Assembly (NCBI GenBank): GCA_944323935.1
Contig: CALUUJ010000014.1
Span: forward strand, 1 to 58,987
Length of the DNA: 58,987 nucleotides
From: Candidatus Gastranaerophilales bacterium
GTDB taxonomy: Bacteria; Cyanobacteriota; Vampirovibrionia; Gastranaerophilales; Gastranaerophilaceae
Direction: 5' to 3'
The notes under the pieces are model-generated. The model was not told the DNA's origin. It saw only the letters and a program-made list of their open reading frames with translations, and did no database searches. Made by a program: the position numbers and the translations under genes. Positions within the stretch are counted from its first letter, which is position 1, and each line of letters begins with the position of its first letter. Shown in pieces: positions 34,710-44,097 of this stretch.

Positions 34710-35408
34710 ATGAGTCTAATTCACCCTGCTTGCGACACAAAGCACATTATAAAAAGAGCAATGAACAATAAGTCTTTAGCAACATTAGCTGAAGAAGAAC
34801 AAAAGGCAAAATTTCTAAGGGAAAATAATCTCACTATCGAATATCATACTAAACCAACTCCACCACATAAACGTATATTATGCACAAAGGAAGATTTACA
34901 AGAGTTTCAAACTTTAATAAAAGGTAAATCTAATGATGAAATATTCGATATATTAGGAATAGAAGTTGAATATAATGAAAATGGAAGTAAATCAATAAGC
35001 CATTATAGATGGCCATTTAGCAGTTTTTCATTTGATATAGCCGGAATTGACGAAGAAAAACTTTTAGACGGAGTAACAGAGATCAAAGGCTATTGTGATT
35101 TAACCGGTTCAAATTTGGAAAATCTTTGTAGTGTCAAAAAAATAAGAGGAGATTTAGTCATCCCTTTATTCACTAAATTAAAAGATTTAAACGGGTTACA
35201 ACAACTTAATGGAAACATAATATGCAACGCAGAAAATCTTGAAGATACCAAAAGTGTAATCAAAAAATTAAATATTAATCCTCAAGCATTAAGAAATGGA
35301 GTAGTTACAACAAGACCTTGGGGAATTTATTCAGGCGAATTTTACTCTTTACCAATACAACAAACTGAACAATTAAATAGAATTCAAGCAGAAGCAAGCT
35401 ACAAATAA
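34710..35408 (+). CDS. Unknown protein with short leucine-rich-like repeats
   Basis: This 232-residue protein starts at ATG 34710 with AAAGGAG seven bases upstream. An in-frame GTG at 34683 lies before that ribosome site and is rejected. The second half has repeat-like strands (VTEIKGYCDL, VKKIRGDLVI, LQQLNGNIIC) that recall the beta-helix of receptor L domains or leucine-rich repeats: 'xxIxGxLxI' every ~20 residues. There is no signal peptide. It is monocistronic with a strong terminator. Function unknown. Confidence 0.7.
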   Translation: MSLIHPACDTKHIIKRAMNNKSLATLAEEEQKAKFLRENNLTIEYHTKPTPPHKRILCTKEDLQEFQTLIKGKSNDEIFDILGIEVEYNENGSKSISHYRWPFSSFSFDIAGIDEEKLLDGVTEIKGYCDLTGSNLENLCSVKKIRGDLVIPLFTKLKDLNGLQQLNGNIICNAENLEDTKSVIKKLNINPQALRNGVVTTRPWGIYSGEFYSLPIQQTEQLNRIQAEASYK

Positions 35409-35445
35409 AAAATTAGCAGAGATTAATTAATCTCTGCTAATTTTT
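35408..35445. terminator. Bidirectional terminator between the repeat protein and prfA
   Basis: The 17-base-pair perfect stem AAAAATTAGCAGAGATT and its complement surround an AATT loop. It overlaps the end of prfA on the minus strand. Confidence 0.9.
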
Positions 35446-36505
35446 CTAATTTAAGTTTTTGATCATGAGCCATTAATAGCCCTATTAATTCATCCAAATC
35501 TCCATCAATTACAGTCCAAACATTAAGGTTCTGTCCAATTCTGTGATCAGTAAGTCGTCCTTGAGGGAAGTTATATGTTCTTATACGTTCACTTCTATCT
35601 CCTGTACCGACTTGAGAACGTCTTAAGTCAGTAACTTCTTTCATTTGTTTTTGAACTTCCATATCATAAAGCTTTGCTTTCAATATTTGAAGAGCACGTT
35701 CTTTATTTTGAAGTTGAGAACGTTCTTCTGTACAAAAAATCATAATTCCTGTCGGCTTATGAAATACTCTTGCTGCAGTTTCAACTTTATTAACATTTTG
35801 ACCACCGGCACCACCACTTCTTGCAGTTGTAATTTCAATATCATTCATATTTAATTCAACTTCAACATCATCAACTTCAGGCATAACAGCAACTGTTGCT
35901 GTTGAGGTATGAACTCTTCCTTGAGATTCTGTTGCAGGAACTCTTTGCACTCTATGAACACCTGACTCATATTTCAACTTAGAATAAATACTATCTCCTT
36001 TAATTGAAATAATAACTTCAGAAACACCACCTGCTTCACAATCAGTTTTAGAAAGTATCTGTGTCTGCCAACCTTGTTTATCAGCATATCTCAAATACAT
36101 TCTCATTAAATCACCTGCAAATATATTTGCTTCATCTCCGCCAGCTGACCCTCTAATTTCAAGCATAATATCTTTATCATCCATCGGATCACGAGGTAAT
36201 AAAAGAACTTTCATTTTCTCTTTCAGTTCTTCCATTTTCTTTTCATTTGCGGAAATTTCATCGTGCAAAAATTGACGCATTGATTCATCTGATTCATTCT
36301 TTAATAGTTCTTGCGCATCTTTAACAGCAGTATCAGCATCTTTCCAAGCGTGATATGTTTCTACAGTTTCTTCCATTGCCTTTCTCTGTTTAGAAAGAGT
36401 CTTAAATCTGTTATAATCTTGTATAACTTCAGGGTCTGATAATATTTGCCCCAATTCAATATACTTACTTTCAATTTGTAAGATTTTATCTAGCATGTCT
36501 TTCAT
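35423..36505 (-). CDS. prfA: Peptide chain release factor 1
   Basis: This 360-residue RF1 recognises UAA and UAG and releases the finished peptide. The GGQ loop is in [18 protein letters not shown], the tripeptide anticodon region is [13 protein letters not shown] (RF1-type PxT), and an N-terminal coiled region is present. It starts 5 bases after thyX, so they are co-transcribed. PrmC, which methylates the GGQ glutamine, is encoded far away at 53873-54733. Confidence 0.97.
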   Translation of the reverse strand: MKDMLDKILQIESKYIELGQILSDPEVIQDYNRFKTLSKQRKAMEETVETYHAWKDADTAVKDAQELLKNESDESMRQFLHDEISANEKKMEELKEKMKVLLLPRDPMDDKDIMLEIRGSAGGDEANIFAGDLMRMYLRYADKQGWQTQILSKTDCEAGGVSEVIISIKGDSIYSKLKYESGVHRVQRVPATESQGRVHTSTATVAVMPEVDDVEVELNMNDIEITTARSGGAGGQNVNKVETAARVFHKPTGIMIFCTEERSQLQNKERALQILKAKLYDMEVQKQMKEVTDLRRSQVGTGDRSERIRTYNFPQGRLTDHRIGQNLNVWTVIDGDLDELIGLLMAHDQKLKLEKLAEIN

Positions 36506-36510
36506 AATAA

Positions 36511-37209
36511 CTATCCTCTAGTTGGCATTCTTCCACAAGATTTATCTTCATCACAGAAACCAAATCTTTCACATTTGGGAACAAGATAGTCTTTTAGCCA
36601 AGGTTCTTCTTCAATTAATGCATCACACATTCTTTTAACAAGAATTCTGATTTCTTTCTGAGCCCTTGTACACAATCTTAAATTTGCAAGGTGAATAAGT
36701 TCTCTTAAATTTAAACTTGCAACCATCGACGTAGATGCAGCATTCGGTAAAACAGCTCTTGCATCTTCTGCCGGAATTCCTGCAGAAGTAAGTTCCAAAT
36801 AAAACTCAGATATTTTTTCCATAAAATCATCGAATTTTTGTTTTAATTCGGGATTATTTTCAATCGTATCCGGTGTTAAATAATCAAATTGACCTTTCTC
36901 TTTAACATACCTTTGAGATTTCTGTGAAAAAGACATATGTCTATGTCTAACCAATTGATGCGAACATGCTCTTGATATATTACTTATTGCAAAACTAACT
37001 TGAATATGTTCAATAGTAGAATAATGTCCGGAAGAAACAACTCTGCTTATTAGTTTTAACATTTTTTCTTCATCTTGAGCAGAATCACAATCGTATATAT
37101 TTAACGGAGAATCAGCACTATAACAAGTCCTACAAGCCGTATAAATAGTTTTAAGCATATTTTGAGGTTTGGAAATTAATCTTACTTGTGCAAATCTATC
37201 TTTATCCAT
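36511..37209 (-). CDS. thyX: Flavin-dependent thymidylate synthase
   Basis: This 232-residue ThyX makes dTMP from dUMP using methylene-THF, FAD and NADPH. The signature RHRx7S is present: R88-H89-R90 and S98 in [14 protein letters not shown]. The substrate residues in NLREL(I)HLANLR and the extended [15 protein letters not shown] also match. GGAGG precedes the start by 8 bases. Use of ThyX rather than ThyA is common in cyanobacteria and anaerobes. Confidence 0.96.
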   Translation of the reverse strand: MDKDRFAQVRLISKPQNMLKTIYTACRTCYSADSPLNIYDCDSAQDEEKMLKLISRVVSSGHYSTIEHIQVSFAISNISRACSHQLVRHRHMSFSQKSQRYVKEKGQFDYLTPDTIENNPELKQKFDDFMEKISEFYLELTSAGIPAEDARAVLPNAASTSMVASLNLRELIHLANLRLCTRAQKEIRILVKRMCDALIEEEPWLKDYLVPKCERFGFCDEDKSCGRMPTRG

Positions 37210-37228
37210 ACATTTCCTCCATTATATA

Positions 37229-37251
37229 CAAAAACCCACTTTGCAGCGGGT
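37229..37251 (-). terminator. Second terminator between rpmE and thyX (weaker)
   Basis: On the minus strand ACCCGC pairs with GTGGGT (one G-T pair) around a 6-base loop, and TTTTG follows. It is in tandem with the stronger stem at 37253-37286. Confidence 0.5.
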
Positions 37252-37252
37252 A

Positions 37253-37286
37253 TAAAAAATCTGTGCTTGTAATAAAACAAGCACAG
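37253..37286 (-). terminator. Intrinsic terminator after rpmE
   Basis: The perfect ten-base-pair stem CTGTGCTTGT/ACAAGCACAG has a 6-base loop and ATTTTTT follows on the minus strand. Confidence 0.88.
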
Positions 37287-37292
37287 CGTAAG

Positions 37293-37493
37293 TTATTTTT
37301 GTTGGTAACGTTTTTTGAATTTTTCAATTCTTCCTTCTGTATCAACAACCTTCTGATTGCCGGTATAAAACGGATGACAATTATTACAAATTTCAACTGT
37401 TAGATTCTCAACAACAGAACCTGTTTCAATTTCATTACCACATACACATTTTATAACTGTTTTTTTGTAATCAGGATGTATTTCTTTTTTCAT
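37293..37493 (-). CDS. rpmE: 50S ribosomal protein L31
   Basis: This 66-residue bL31 of the zinc-binding type has CVC at residues 16-18 and CNNC at 36-39. The family patterns [30 protein letters not shown] and a basic tail are present. It bridges the ribosomal subunits at the periphery. The zinc ligands mean it serves as a zinc store, with no paralogue visible here. It is transcribed alone, ending at tandem terminators. Confidence 0.96.
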   Translation of the reverse strand: MKKEIHPDYKKTVIKCVCGNEIETGSVVENLTVEICNNCHPFYTGNQKVVDTEGRIEKFKKRYQQK

Positions 37494-37643
37494 TTCTATA
37501 TACCTCTATAAATTATTATCAGCTATTGAATTATATACACCTAAAAATTTTATATCAAGTAATGTTTTGATTTTTATTTTCAAAAACGTAACAATTGATA
37601 AAATAAGATTATAAATTTTCTTAATTTAGAGAAAATAAATGAG

Positions 37644-37672
37644 TTGAAAATATAAAAATGTGGTATTATATT
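37644..37672 (+). promoter_or_regulatory. Candidate promoter of the prepilin-like gene
   Basis: TTGAAA and TATATT are separated by 17 bases, about 50 bases upstream of the start codon at 37721. The flanks are AT-rich, so this is a moderate match only. Confidence 0.4.
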
Positions 37673-37720
37673 AATAGTATATACAATAAATTACTTTATG
37701 TGAGTATAAGGGAAAAATAA

Positions 37721-38311
37721 ATGAGAAAAGCATTTACTCTTTCAGAAGCACTTATTACACTGGCAATCATAGGTGTTTTGGCAGCAATATTAATTCCGGT
37801 AATTGATAACGTAAGACCGGATAAAGATAAAATCACCTACAAAAAAGCTCTATACAGTTTGCAAAGTGCCATTTCAAATGCAATGGATTCAACTTTATAT
37901 TCAATGGCTGCAAATTCATCTGCATATTGGAAAGATGAAAATGTTGGAGATGAAGATTTTTGCGAGGCTGTGGCGGATGCACTTAATACATCAGGCAGAG
38001 TCGATTGTATTGGACCATCATCTTATGTTAATCCTAACTTTATAACAACAGATGGTATTAGATACTGGGGATTAGAAGGTAAATTTACCGGTGATACCCG
38101 TACTATTTACGTTGACCGTGGTTTGGGAACAAAAGAATTAAGAACAATTGCTGCAAAAAGAGGTAAAATTGGTGATGGTACCGGTTTACAAATCAGAGTC
38201 AGATACGATGGTAAAGTCGATACTCCGGAAAGTACTGATAGCGAAAACTTTGATTTTGAAAATGAATTAATTGAAAACTCTTTACAAGTAACCGCAGGTA
38301 AAATGCAATAA
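37721..38311 (+). CDS. Type IV prepilin-like protein
   Basis: This 196-residue protein has a very short leader (MRKA) followed by FTLSEALITLAIIGVLAAIL, a class III signal with Phe+1 and Glu+5, as required for prepilin peptidase PilD. The hydrophobic helix leads into a globular domain with KKALYSLQSAISNAM and four cysteine-containing or glycine-rich loops. It is assembled into a pilus or a type II pseudopilus. No assembly genes are near, as is usual for scattered minor pilins in this lineage. A terminator follows. Confidence 0.9.
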   Translation: MRKAFTLSEALITLAIIGVLAAILIPVIDNVRPDKDKITYKKALYSLQSAISNAMDSTLYSMAANSSAYWKDENVGDEDFCEAVADALNTSGRVDCIGPSSYVNPNFITTDGIRYWGLEGKFTGDTRTIYVDRGLGTKELRTIAAKRGKIGDGTGLQIRVRYDGKVDTPESTDSENFDFENELIENSLQVTAGKMQ

Positions 38312-38327
38312 AGAAATATAACATAAA

Positions 38328-38366
38328 AACAAAAAGGGAACAAAATAAATAGTTCCCTTTTTGTTT
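38328..38366 (+). terminator. Intrinsic terminator after the prepilin gene
   Basis: The 14-base-pair stem AACAAAAAGGGAAC/GTTCCCTTTTTGTT has a 10-base loop. Confidence 0.9.
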
Positions 38367-38427
38367 ACTTGTATATTCAAATTTTCTATGTTAAAAAATA
38401 GTTATTAATCATTTCAAGGAGATTAGT

Positions 38428-39237
38428 ATGAGTAAAAAAATAGATGCTCAAATTGGTATTATAGGCGGAAGCGGATTTTATAGTTTTTTTGAAGAATCCG
38501 GAGCAAATGTTCAAGAGGTAACAATTGATACACCATATGGAAAACCTTCAGATTCTATTACAATAGGAGAATTATTCGGTAAAAAAGTTGCCTTTATACC
38601 AAGACATGGAAGAGATCATAGATTTTTACCTCATACAGTTAACTATAGAGCAAATGTTTGGGCATTAAAATCATTAGGTTGTACAAGAGTAATTTCTCCT
38701 TGCGCAGCAGGAAGCTTACAAAAGCATGTAAAACCAGGTGATTTTGTAATATGCGATCAATTTGTTGATTGGACAGACGGAAGAAAAAACACCTTTTTTG
38801 AAGGCCCACAATGCATACACCCGAGTGCTGCTGATCCATATTGTCCCGAACTAAGACAAATTGCAATTGAGCAAGCAAAAAAATTAGGTATAACTGTCCA
38901 CGAAACAGGTACTGTTGTTATAATAAACGGTCCAAGATTTTCCACAAAAGCCGAATCAAAATTATTCACAAATCAAGGATGGGAAGTTATAAATATGAGC
39001 CAATATCCTGAAGTACATCTTGTTCATGAACTTGATATGTGTCCAATAACCATAGCATTAATTACGGATTATGATGCTGGTTTAGTAGGGGATGTTCCAC
39101 CTGTAACTCATCAAGAAGTTATGCAGGTCTTTAAATCTAACATTGTAAATTTAAAAAAATTATTAATCGCAATTATAGAAAACATTCCACTTGAAAGAAA
39201 TAATTGTGAATGTTATAACGTATCGCACACTTCATAA
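38428..39237 (+). CDS. mtnP: S-methyl-5'-thioadenosine phosphorylase
   Basis: This 269-residue purine nucleoside phosphorylase-family enzyme cleaves methylthioadenosine to adenine and methylthioribose 1-phosphate for methionine salvage. It has IGIIGGSGFY at the start, phosphate-binding PRHGRDHRFLPHTVNYRANVWAL, CAAGSL, and INGPRFSTKAES. NMSQYPEVHLVHEL and the late ITDYDAG follow. AAGGAG precedes the ATG. The yggT-like gene starts 11 bases after it. Confidence 0.95.
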   Translation: MSKKIDAQIGIIGGSGFYSFFEESGANVQEVTIDTPYGKPSDSITIGELFGKKVAFIPRHGRDHRFLPHTVNYRANVWALKSLGCTRVISPCAAGSLQKHVKPGDFVICDQFVDWTDGRKNTFFEGPQCIHPSAADPYCPELRQIAIEQAKKLGITVHETGTVVIINGPRFSTKAESKLFTNQGWEVINMSQYPEVHLVHELDMCPITIALITDYDAGLVGDVPPVTHQEVMQVFKSNIVNLKKLLIAIIENIPLERNNCECYNVSHTS

Positions 39238-39248
39238 AAGGACATATA

Positions 39249-39515
39249 ATGATTTCTTATATTGTATCAATTTTATTTAAAATAATTTACCTTATTATAC
39301 TTGTTGTTGTCTTATTAAGCTGGTTCCCGCCAATTTTTGATTCAAGAAAAGAACCTTTAGCATCATTGATTAAGATATACAATTATATTATGGCACCTTT
39401 TAAAGCAATTATCCCGCCCATTGGAATGATTGATATATCACCTTTAGTGGCTTTTATTGTTTTGCAAATAGCAGAACAAATAATTGTAAGGGCATTAATT
39501 AACTTTGGCCTTTAA
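39249..39515 (+). CDS. YggT-family membrane protein
   Basis: This 88-residue protein has two hydrophobic segments (about residues 3-27 and 64-82). The family core LVVVLLSWFPPI is followed by a middle amphipathic stretch with IYNYIMAPFKAIIPPIG. The family (also Ycf19/CCB3 in cyanobacteria and plastids) is linked to membrane organisation, osmotic stress or cytochrome b6f maturation. It sits 11 bases after mtnP and converges with bioY, with adjacent stop codons. Confidence 0.9.
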   Translation: MISYIVSILFKIIYLIILVVVLLSWFPPIFDSRKEPLASLIKIYNYIMAPFKAIIPPIGMIDISPLVAFIVLQIAEQIIVRALINFGL

Positions 39516-40154
39516 TTACCCCATTATTATCCATAGAAATTTCCTTAATACTTTTGCTAATAATATTGCAATAAAGCCAAAAACTATATCATAGAGCATT
39601 TTAGAAAAAGATTGGAAATATATTACATTTCTTATAAAATCAAACCCATCTTGTTTTAACAATGCAATTATTGAGAGATAAAGAATACCAATTAAATGAA
39701 TTATAAATACTCCGTATAGAACAGACAATAATATATGTGCGACAGAATTAGCATTCTTTAATTCTTTAGAAACCAATAAAACAGCAAAGATATATCCAAA
39801 AATATATCCGAAATTATATTGAAAAACATAAGACAACCCTCCGCCCAAAGCAAATAAAGGGAAAATAAAGAGACCAGCTAGTATATATATAAGAATGGCC
39901 AACAAACCCCAGCATTCACCGAGAATAGCGGCAATAAATAATACAACAGGAATTTGCGGTATATATTCAAATTTTAAATATGAAGCAATACCTGCTTCCG
40001 GAATATTAAAGCTAATTTTAATCTGAGTAAAAGTTGCAATAATTAATAGCATTATACATGCAGCAATAAGAGCCAATGTACCAAGACAAAATCTTATACG
40101 AGGATTAGATTTATGAAATTTTTTAATACCGGCTTTTAATCTTTTATTCATCAT
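39516..40154 (-). CDS. bioY: BioY-family biotin ECF-transporter substrate-binding protein
   Basis: This 212-residue protein has six predicted membrane helices. The BioY pattern is visible: YIPQIPVVLFIAAILGECWG (membrane entry and biotin-binding helix), then LYI.AGLFIFPLFALGGGLSYVFQ with the G-G-G-x-x-Y motif and FGYIFGY. It captures biotin, and an EcfAT module elsewhere would energise transport. Its start overlaps rimI by 11 bases. A BioD-like gene is in the window, so a partial salvage-plus-synthesis strategy is possible. Confidence 0.85.
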   Translation of the reverse strand: MMNKRLKAGIKKFHKSNPRIRFCLGTLALIAACIMLLIIATFTQIKISFNIPEAGIASYLKFEYIPQIPVVLFIAAILGECWGLLAILIYILAGLFIFPLFALGGGLSYVFQYNFGYIFGYIFAVLLVSKELKNANSVAHILLSVLYGVFIIHLIGILYLSIIALLKQDGFDFIRNVIYFQSFSKMLYDIVFGFIAILLAKVLRKFLWIIMG

Positions 40155-40671
40155 ATGAAACTAATATTTTATTAATCCCTTCTTTTATCTGTTCAAAATT
40201 ATTTTTAAACTTATCATACCAAATATTCTGTGTAAACATAATAATAGCATTCTCACCATTATCCTGATAGTAATTTTTTCTCATACCAATTGACTCAAAT
40301 AAAAATTTCTCATATAACAAAATAGCAGGAAGATTACTTTCTCTGACTTCTAATGTAATATATTTCACCATATTTTTATAACAATCTTTTATTGCTTGTA
40401 TAAGAAGTACTTGTGCTAACTGTTTTCTTCTATAATCAGGATGAACAGCCAATGTAGTTATATGTGCTTCATCTATAATTTGCCAAAGTCCTATATATGC
40501 AAGTATTTTTTTATTTTCGTCTTTTACACAATAATAATAAGCAAGGTTATTATTTAGTTCATTATAAAAGGAATCTTTTGACCAATGATGATTCGGATGA
40601 ACGAGTTCTTCTATATGAAAGACCGCATCAATATCATCTGTTGTCATTTTTAAAACTTTACATTTTTTCAT
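40144..40671 (-). CDS. rimI: GNAT acetyltransferase, RimI type
   Basis: This 175-residue GNAT-fold protein has the opening MTTDDIDAVFHIEE, AYIGLWQIIDEAHITTLAVHPDYRRKQLAQVLL (strand beta-4 and acetyl-CoA loop) and TLEVRESNLPAILLYEKFLF, which is characteristic of RimI. It acetylates the N-terminal alanine of S18 or a related target. The acetyl-CoA loop RRKQLA lacks the usual glycine. AAGGGA precedes the start. Confidence 0.88.
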   Translation of the reverse strand: MKKCKVLKMTTDDIDAVFHIEELVHPNHHWSKDSFYNELNNNLAYYYCVKDENKKILAYIGLWQIIDEAHITTLAVHPDYRRKQLAQVLLIQAIKDCYKNMVKYITLEVRESNLPAILLYEKFLFESIGMRKNYYQDNGENAIIMFTQNIWYDKFKNNFEQIKEGINKILVSYDE

Positions 40672-40800
40672 ATAAAAACTATCCCTTGTGAATTGTAACA
40701 GAGAGTAATAAAAGTTTCAAATAGCTCATATTTTTAGCAAAAAATTTTATGTTTGATATTTTCAGCCTACATAAGTGTTCTAATTATTGGAGAAACTCGA

Positions 40801-41331
40801 ATGTCTATTTCACAAATAAACAGTGGATGTACAAGCAAATTCAAAAGTCATATAAATCCACAAAAAAACGTATCAGAGAAACATCAATATAGTTTGAGAG
40901 ATTCCTTTGAATTACCAAAGGGAGTCACAATTGTAACACCTCTTCCTGGTATTTCCAGTATAAGAAAATTATCATCTGAAGATTTGTTTGATATTCAGTT
41001 CCATTCAGGTACAAAGTTATCTAATGGTGCAGTTCTTATTCGTCCTGTTATATTAAGTCTGGGTACTGTAGATATAAGACCTGTAAAAGATTTAGATAAA
41101 GTTTATATTATTAACCAACAATCAGAAGAATTAGGTTCTGAAAAAAGAACAAGATATATTAGTGAGGAGAATTTATTGAAAAACAGATCTTTAACACGCG
41201 GTGCAATTAAAGAAATAGCAGAAGGCAGATATAATATGGTTTTTCTTGATAAAGACGGAAAAAAACAAAATATTACGGGAAATAAAGAAGAGTGTCTCAC
41301 TGTATTAAGAGATAATTTCTTATACATGTAG
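40801..41331 (+). CDS. Unknown 176-residue protein
   Basis: The start ATG at 40801 follows TTGGAGAAAC. An in-frame upstream ATG (40753) has no ribosome site and would add 16 unrelated residues. The opening MSISQINSG resembles SFG-family openings (MSINSVSFG) but lacks SFG. The remainder has beta strands (GVTIVTPLPG, GAVLIRPVILSLGTVDIRPV) and no recognised motif. It is monocistronic; a terminator follows just before hemW. Confidence 0.6.
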   Translation: MSISQINSGCTSKFKSHINPQKNVSEKHQYSLRDSFELPKGVTIVTPLPGISSIRKLSSEDLFDIQFHSGTKLSNGAVLIRPVILSLGTVDIRPVKDLDKVYIINQQSEELGSEKRTRYISEENLLKNRSLTRGAIKEIAEGRYNMVFLDKDGKKQNITGNKEECLTVLRDNFLYM

Positions 41332-41351
41332 TCAATATCGTCAGAAATCAT

Positions 41352-41397
41352 AAAAAAAATTATATCTTCAGCTTTTCAAGATGATATAATTTTTTTT
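41352..41397 (+). terminator. Terminator-like stem abutting the hemW start, with embedded -10 box
   Basis: AAAAAAAATTATATC pairs with GATATAATTTTTTT across a 16-base loop. The right arm contains TGATATAAT (41382-41390), ending eight positions before the hemW ATG. The element may therefore both stop the upstream transcript and start a leaderless hemW mRNA. Confidence 0.6.
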
Positions 41398-42486
41398 ATG
41401 ATTAAACATGTATATATACACATACCTTTTTGTTTAAGAAAATGCCATTATTGTTCTTTTGTATCCGGAATAGATATAAGATATAAAGATATTTATATAG
41501 AGGCATTAATCAAACAGATAAACAGCATATATAAACATGAACCTATACAGACTCTATACCTGGGAGGCGGAACCCCTTCACTACTGGACACAATAGATAT
41601 AAAAAGAATTATAGAATGCTTTAATATAACAAATAATGCAGAAATAACACTTGAAGTTAATCCTGAAACTGTAGAAAAAAATAAATTTATAGAAATAAAA
41701 AATATCGGAATAAACCGACTCTCATTAGGTATACAAAGTTTTAACAATAATATATTAAAAAATATAGGTAGAAATCATTCGGAAGAAGATATTTTAAAAT
41801 CTTACAAAATTATTAGGGACTGCGGTTTTAATAATATTAGCATAGACTTAATATACGGATTACCAGATCAGAACTTAAATACATTAAAAGAGGATTTAAA
41901 AAAAAGCTTAAAACTTGAAATACAACATATTTCTACATATGGTCTAAAGATAGAAAAAAACTCATTTTTTGGAATAAATCCTCCAAAAGATCTCCCTAAT
42001 GATGAACAACAAGCAGAAATGTATATAGAATTATCTTCCGAATTATCAAGAAATGGTTTTGAACACTATGAAATAAGTAATTTTGCAAAACCTAATTATA
42101 AATCAAAACATAATTGCGCTTATTGGAAGAATGAAAACTACTATGGGTTTGGGCTAAGTGCAAGCGGTTATGAGGGGAATAAAAGATATCATAATACAGA
42201 TAATTTTTATGATTATATAAAAAATCCAAATCTAAAAACGGAAGAAACAGAACTATCAAACTCAGAAATAATGGAAGAAGAAATATTCCTAGCACTAAGA
42301 TTAAAAGAAGGTCTCAACATTGAAAAAATAAATAAAAAATTCAATATTAATTTTTTAGAGGATTATAAAAAAATAATAAAAAAATATAGTGAACTCAAAT
42401 TACTGGAAAAAATTAACAAAAATATAAGACTGACAGAAGAAGGATTTCTTCTAAGTAATGAAATAATGTCTGAATTTATTAGTTAA
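41398..42486 (+). CDS. hemW: HemW, radical SAM heme chaperone
   Basis: This 362-residue protein has the radical-SAM cluster motif C12-x3-C16-x2-C19 in HIPFCLRKCHYCSF. The HemN/HemW core follows (YLGGGTPSLL, EVNPETV, GINRLSLGIQSFN, GLPDQN). The short C-terminal domain and the lack of the extra HemN N-terminal region fit HemW, a heme-handling protein, rather than coproporphyrinogen dehydrogenase. No ribosome site is available because the preceding T-run touches the ATG. Confidence 0.9.
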   Translation: MIKHVYIHIPFCLRKCHYCSFVSGIDIRYKDIYIEALIKQINSIYKHEPIQTLYLGGGTPSLLDTIDIKRIIECFNITNNAEITLEVNPETVEKNKFIEIKNIGINRLSLGIQSFNNNILKNIGRNHSEEDILKSYKIIRDCGFNNISIDLIYGLPDQNLNTLKEDLKKSLKLEIQHISTYGLKIEKNSFFGINPPKDLPNDEQQAEMYIELSSELSRNGFEHYEISNFAKPNYKSKHNCAYWKNENYYGFGLSASGYEGNKRYHNTDNFYDYIKNPNLKTEETELSNSEIMEEEIFLALRLKEGLNIEKINKKFNINFLEDYKKIIKKYSELKLLEKINKNIRLTEEGFLLSNEIMSEFIS

Positions 42487-42490
42487 CCGC

Positions 42491-43201
42491 CTATCCCTCA
42501 TTTATACCTTGCATTCCGGTTTTAGAACCGGCAACAATAAAGGTTGCTGGCAAAACTTTAGAAGTAAGTCTCGATATAACTCTTGCATCTTTTAATAACA
42601 TATTAGCTGTTAAACATAAATCATCAGCGTGAACAAAATAATCTTCCACATTCACATTATGTTTAACATCTTCTTTAAAGATTTTATTATTAACTTTATT
42701 CATAATTTTGTTGCCGATTTCCATACCAGCAACCAAAGATGCAACCGTAACAACCGCTTTTGGAAGAACAGATAACACGCCATTTAACGCTTGAGCGGGT
42801 TTGGAAGCTGAATTTATCTTAGGTAACTTAAAATTAGTTTTTTCAAGGACTTTATTTCCTAACCCCATTAAACCTATTGGACAAAGCATATTACCGAAAA
42901 ATTGTTGAGAAGCTTCTCTTAATTTAGGTTTAACATTTTCTTTTTTTCTATCAGCAGCTAAACCGCCGGCTAAGCCGCCAATAACAGAACCTGCACCAAT
43001 CAATAGAACATCTTTTTCATTATAAGATAAATTTTTTAATCCGTAAGCAGGATTTCCTTTCTTCGCCATTGCATAGCCCCCGACAACAGCCCCCGCTATA
43101 CCGATTGCACTACCTGCTATTGAAGCTGCAACTACTTTTCTTTTATAATTTTTATCATTTATATTAGTTTTCGGCTTTGATATTGTATCGGCTACATTCA
43201 C
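42491..43201 (-). CDS. Unknown glycine-zipper membrane-associated protein
   Basis: This 236-residue protein has two glycine-rich hydrophobic stretches in the first 85 residues (AASIAGSAIGIAGAVVGGYAM and VLLIGAGSVIGGLAGGLAA), a third near 135-150 and a fourth near the C-terminus (LPATFIVAGS). Such small-residue helices pack tightly in membranes. The start is GTG with AGGGG upstream. It stands alone between convergent hemW and divergent tatD. No family is recognised; it is probably lineage-specific. Confidence 0.65.
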   Translation of the reverse strand: MNVADTISKPKTNINDKNYKRKVVAASIAGSAIGIAGAVVGGYAMAKKGNPAYGLKNLSYNEKDVLLIGAGSVIGGLAGGLAADRKKENVKPKLREASQQFFGNMLCPIGLMGLGNKVLEKTNFKLPKINSASKPAQALNGVLSVLPKAVVTVASLVAGMEIGNKIMNKVNNKIFKEDVKHNVNVEDYFVHADDLCLTANMLLKDARVISRLTSKVLPATFIVAGSKTGMQGINEG

Positions 43202-43340
43202 TTTATATATTCCCCTAGTTTTTCAATTATAATAAACATCAACAAAAAAAAATTTGTCATTTTGTTAATTCTTATTTACATATAAGAATTATCTGTAAGT
43301 GTTATATTAAAATAAAAAAAGTTAAGAGGCAATAACTAAA

Positions 43341-44096
43341 ATGATTGATACACACTCGCACATAAATTTTGAAGATTATAAGCTGAATTTTGAAGAATTT
43401 TTGTCAGAAATAAAACATAATGAAGTAGAAAAAGTAATAATACCGGGAGTAGAACCTTCAAGTTTCAATGAGATTATTTCTTTATGCAATAAATACGAAA
43501 TGATATACGGTACAATAGGTGTACATCCGTCAGAATTTCAAACATATAATCAAAAAGTTGAAGCAATAATATATAGACTTATAGAAAATAGTAAGATTGT
43601 TGCTATAGGAGAGATTGGACTCGACTATCATTATGGAAATGATTCAAAGGAAGAACAAAAAAATATACTCAGAAAGCAGTTAAAAATAGCAGAGGAAACC
43701 AAACTACCTGTTGTAATTCATGATAGAGAAGCACATGAAGATGTTTTTGAAATTTTACAAGAATACAAATTAAGTAATGTTATATTTCATTGTTTTTCCG
43801 GCAACTCAAACTTTGCAAAAAGATGTATAGACAAAGGATATTATATAGGTATAGGCGGAGTAGTAACATTCAAAAATGCAAAAGATTTGAAAGAAAGCGC
43901 AAAAATAATTCCTATAGACAGAATATTGCTTGAAACAGATGCCCCATATCTGGCACCTGTACCATATAGAGGAAAAATCAACACACCAGCCTATTTAAAA
44001 TATATAGCCAAAGAAATAGCAAATATAAAAGAAATAAGTATAGAAGAAGTAAAAGAACAAACAACAATAAACGCAAAAAGGATATTTAAATTTTAA
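43341..44096 (+). CDS. tatD: TatD-family metal-dependent deoxyribonuclease
   Basis: This 251-residue TIM-barrel hydrolase has metal ligands in DTHSHINF (H5, H7), AIGEIGLDYHYG, LPVVIHDREA, VIFHCFSG and LLETDAPYLAP. The family removes damaged 3' nucleotides and processes D-tyrosyl or RNA ends. A GAGG site precedes the ATG, and tlyA begins one base after its stop. Confidence 0.95.
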   Translation: MIDTHSHINFEDYKLNFEEFLSEIKHNEVEKVIIPGVEPSSFNEIISLCNKYEMIYGTIGVHPSEFQTYNQKVEAIIYRLIENSKIVAIGEIGLDYHYGNDSKEEQKNILRKQLKIAEETKLPVVIHDREAHEDVFEILQEYKLSNVIFHCFSGNSNFAKRCIDKGYYIGIGGVVTFKNAKDLKESAKIIPIDRILLETDAPYLAPVPYRGKINTPAYLKYIAKEIANIKEISIEEVKEQTTINAKRIFKF

Positions 44097-44097
44097 T

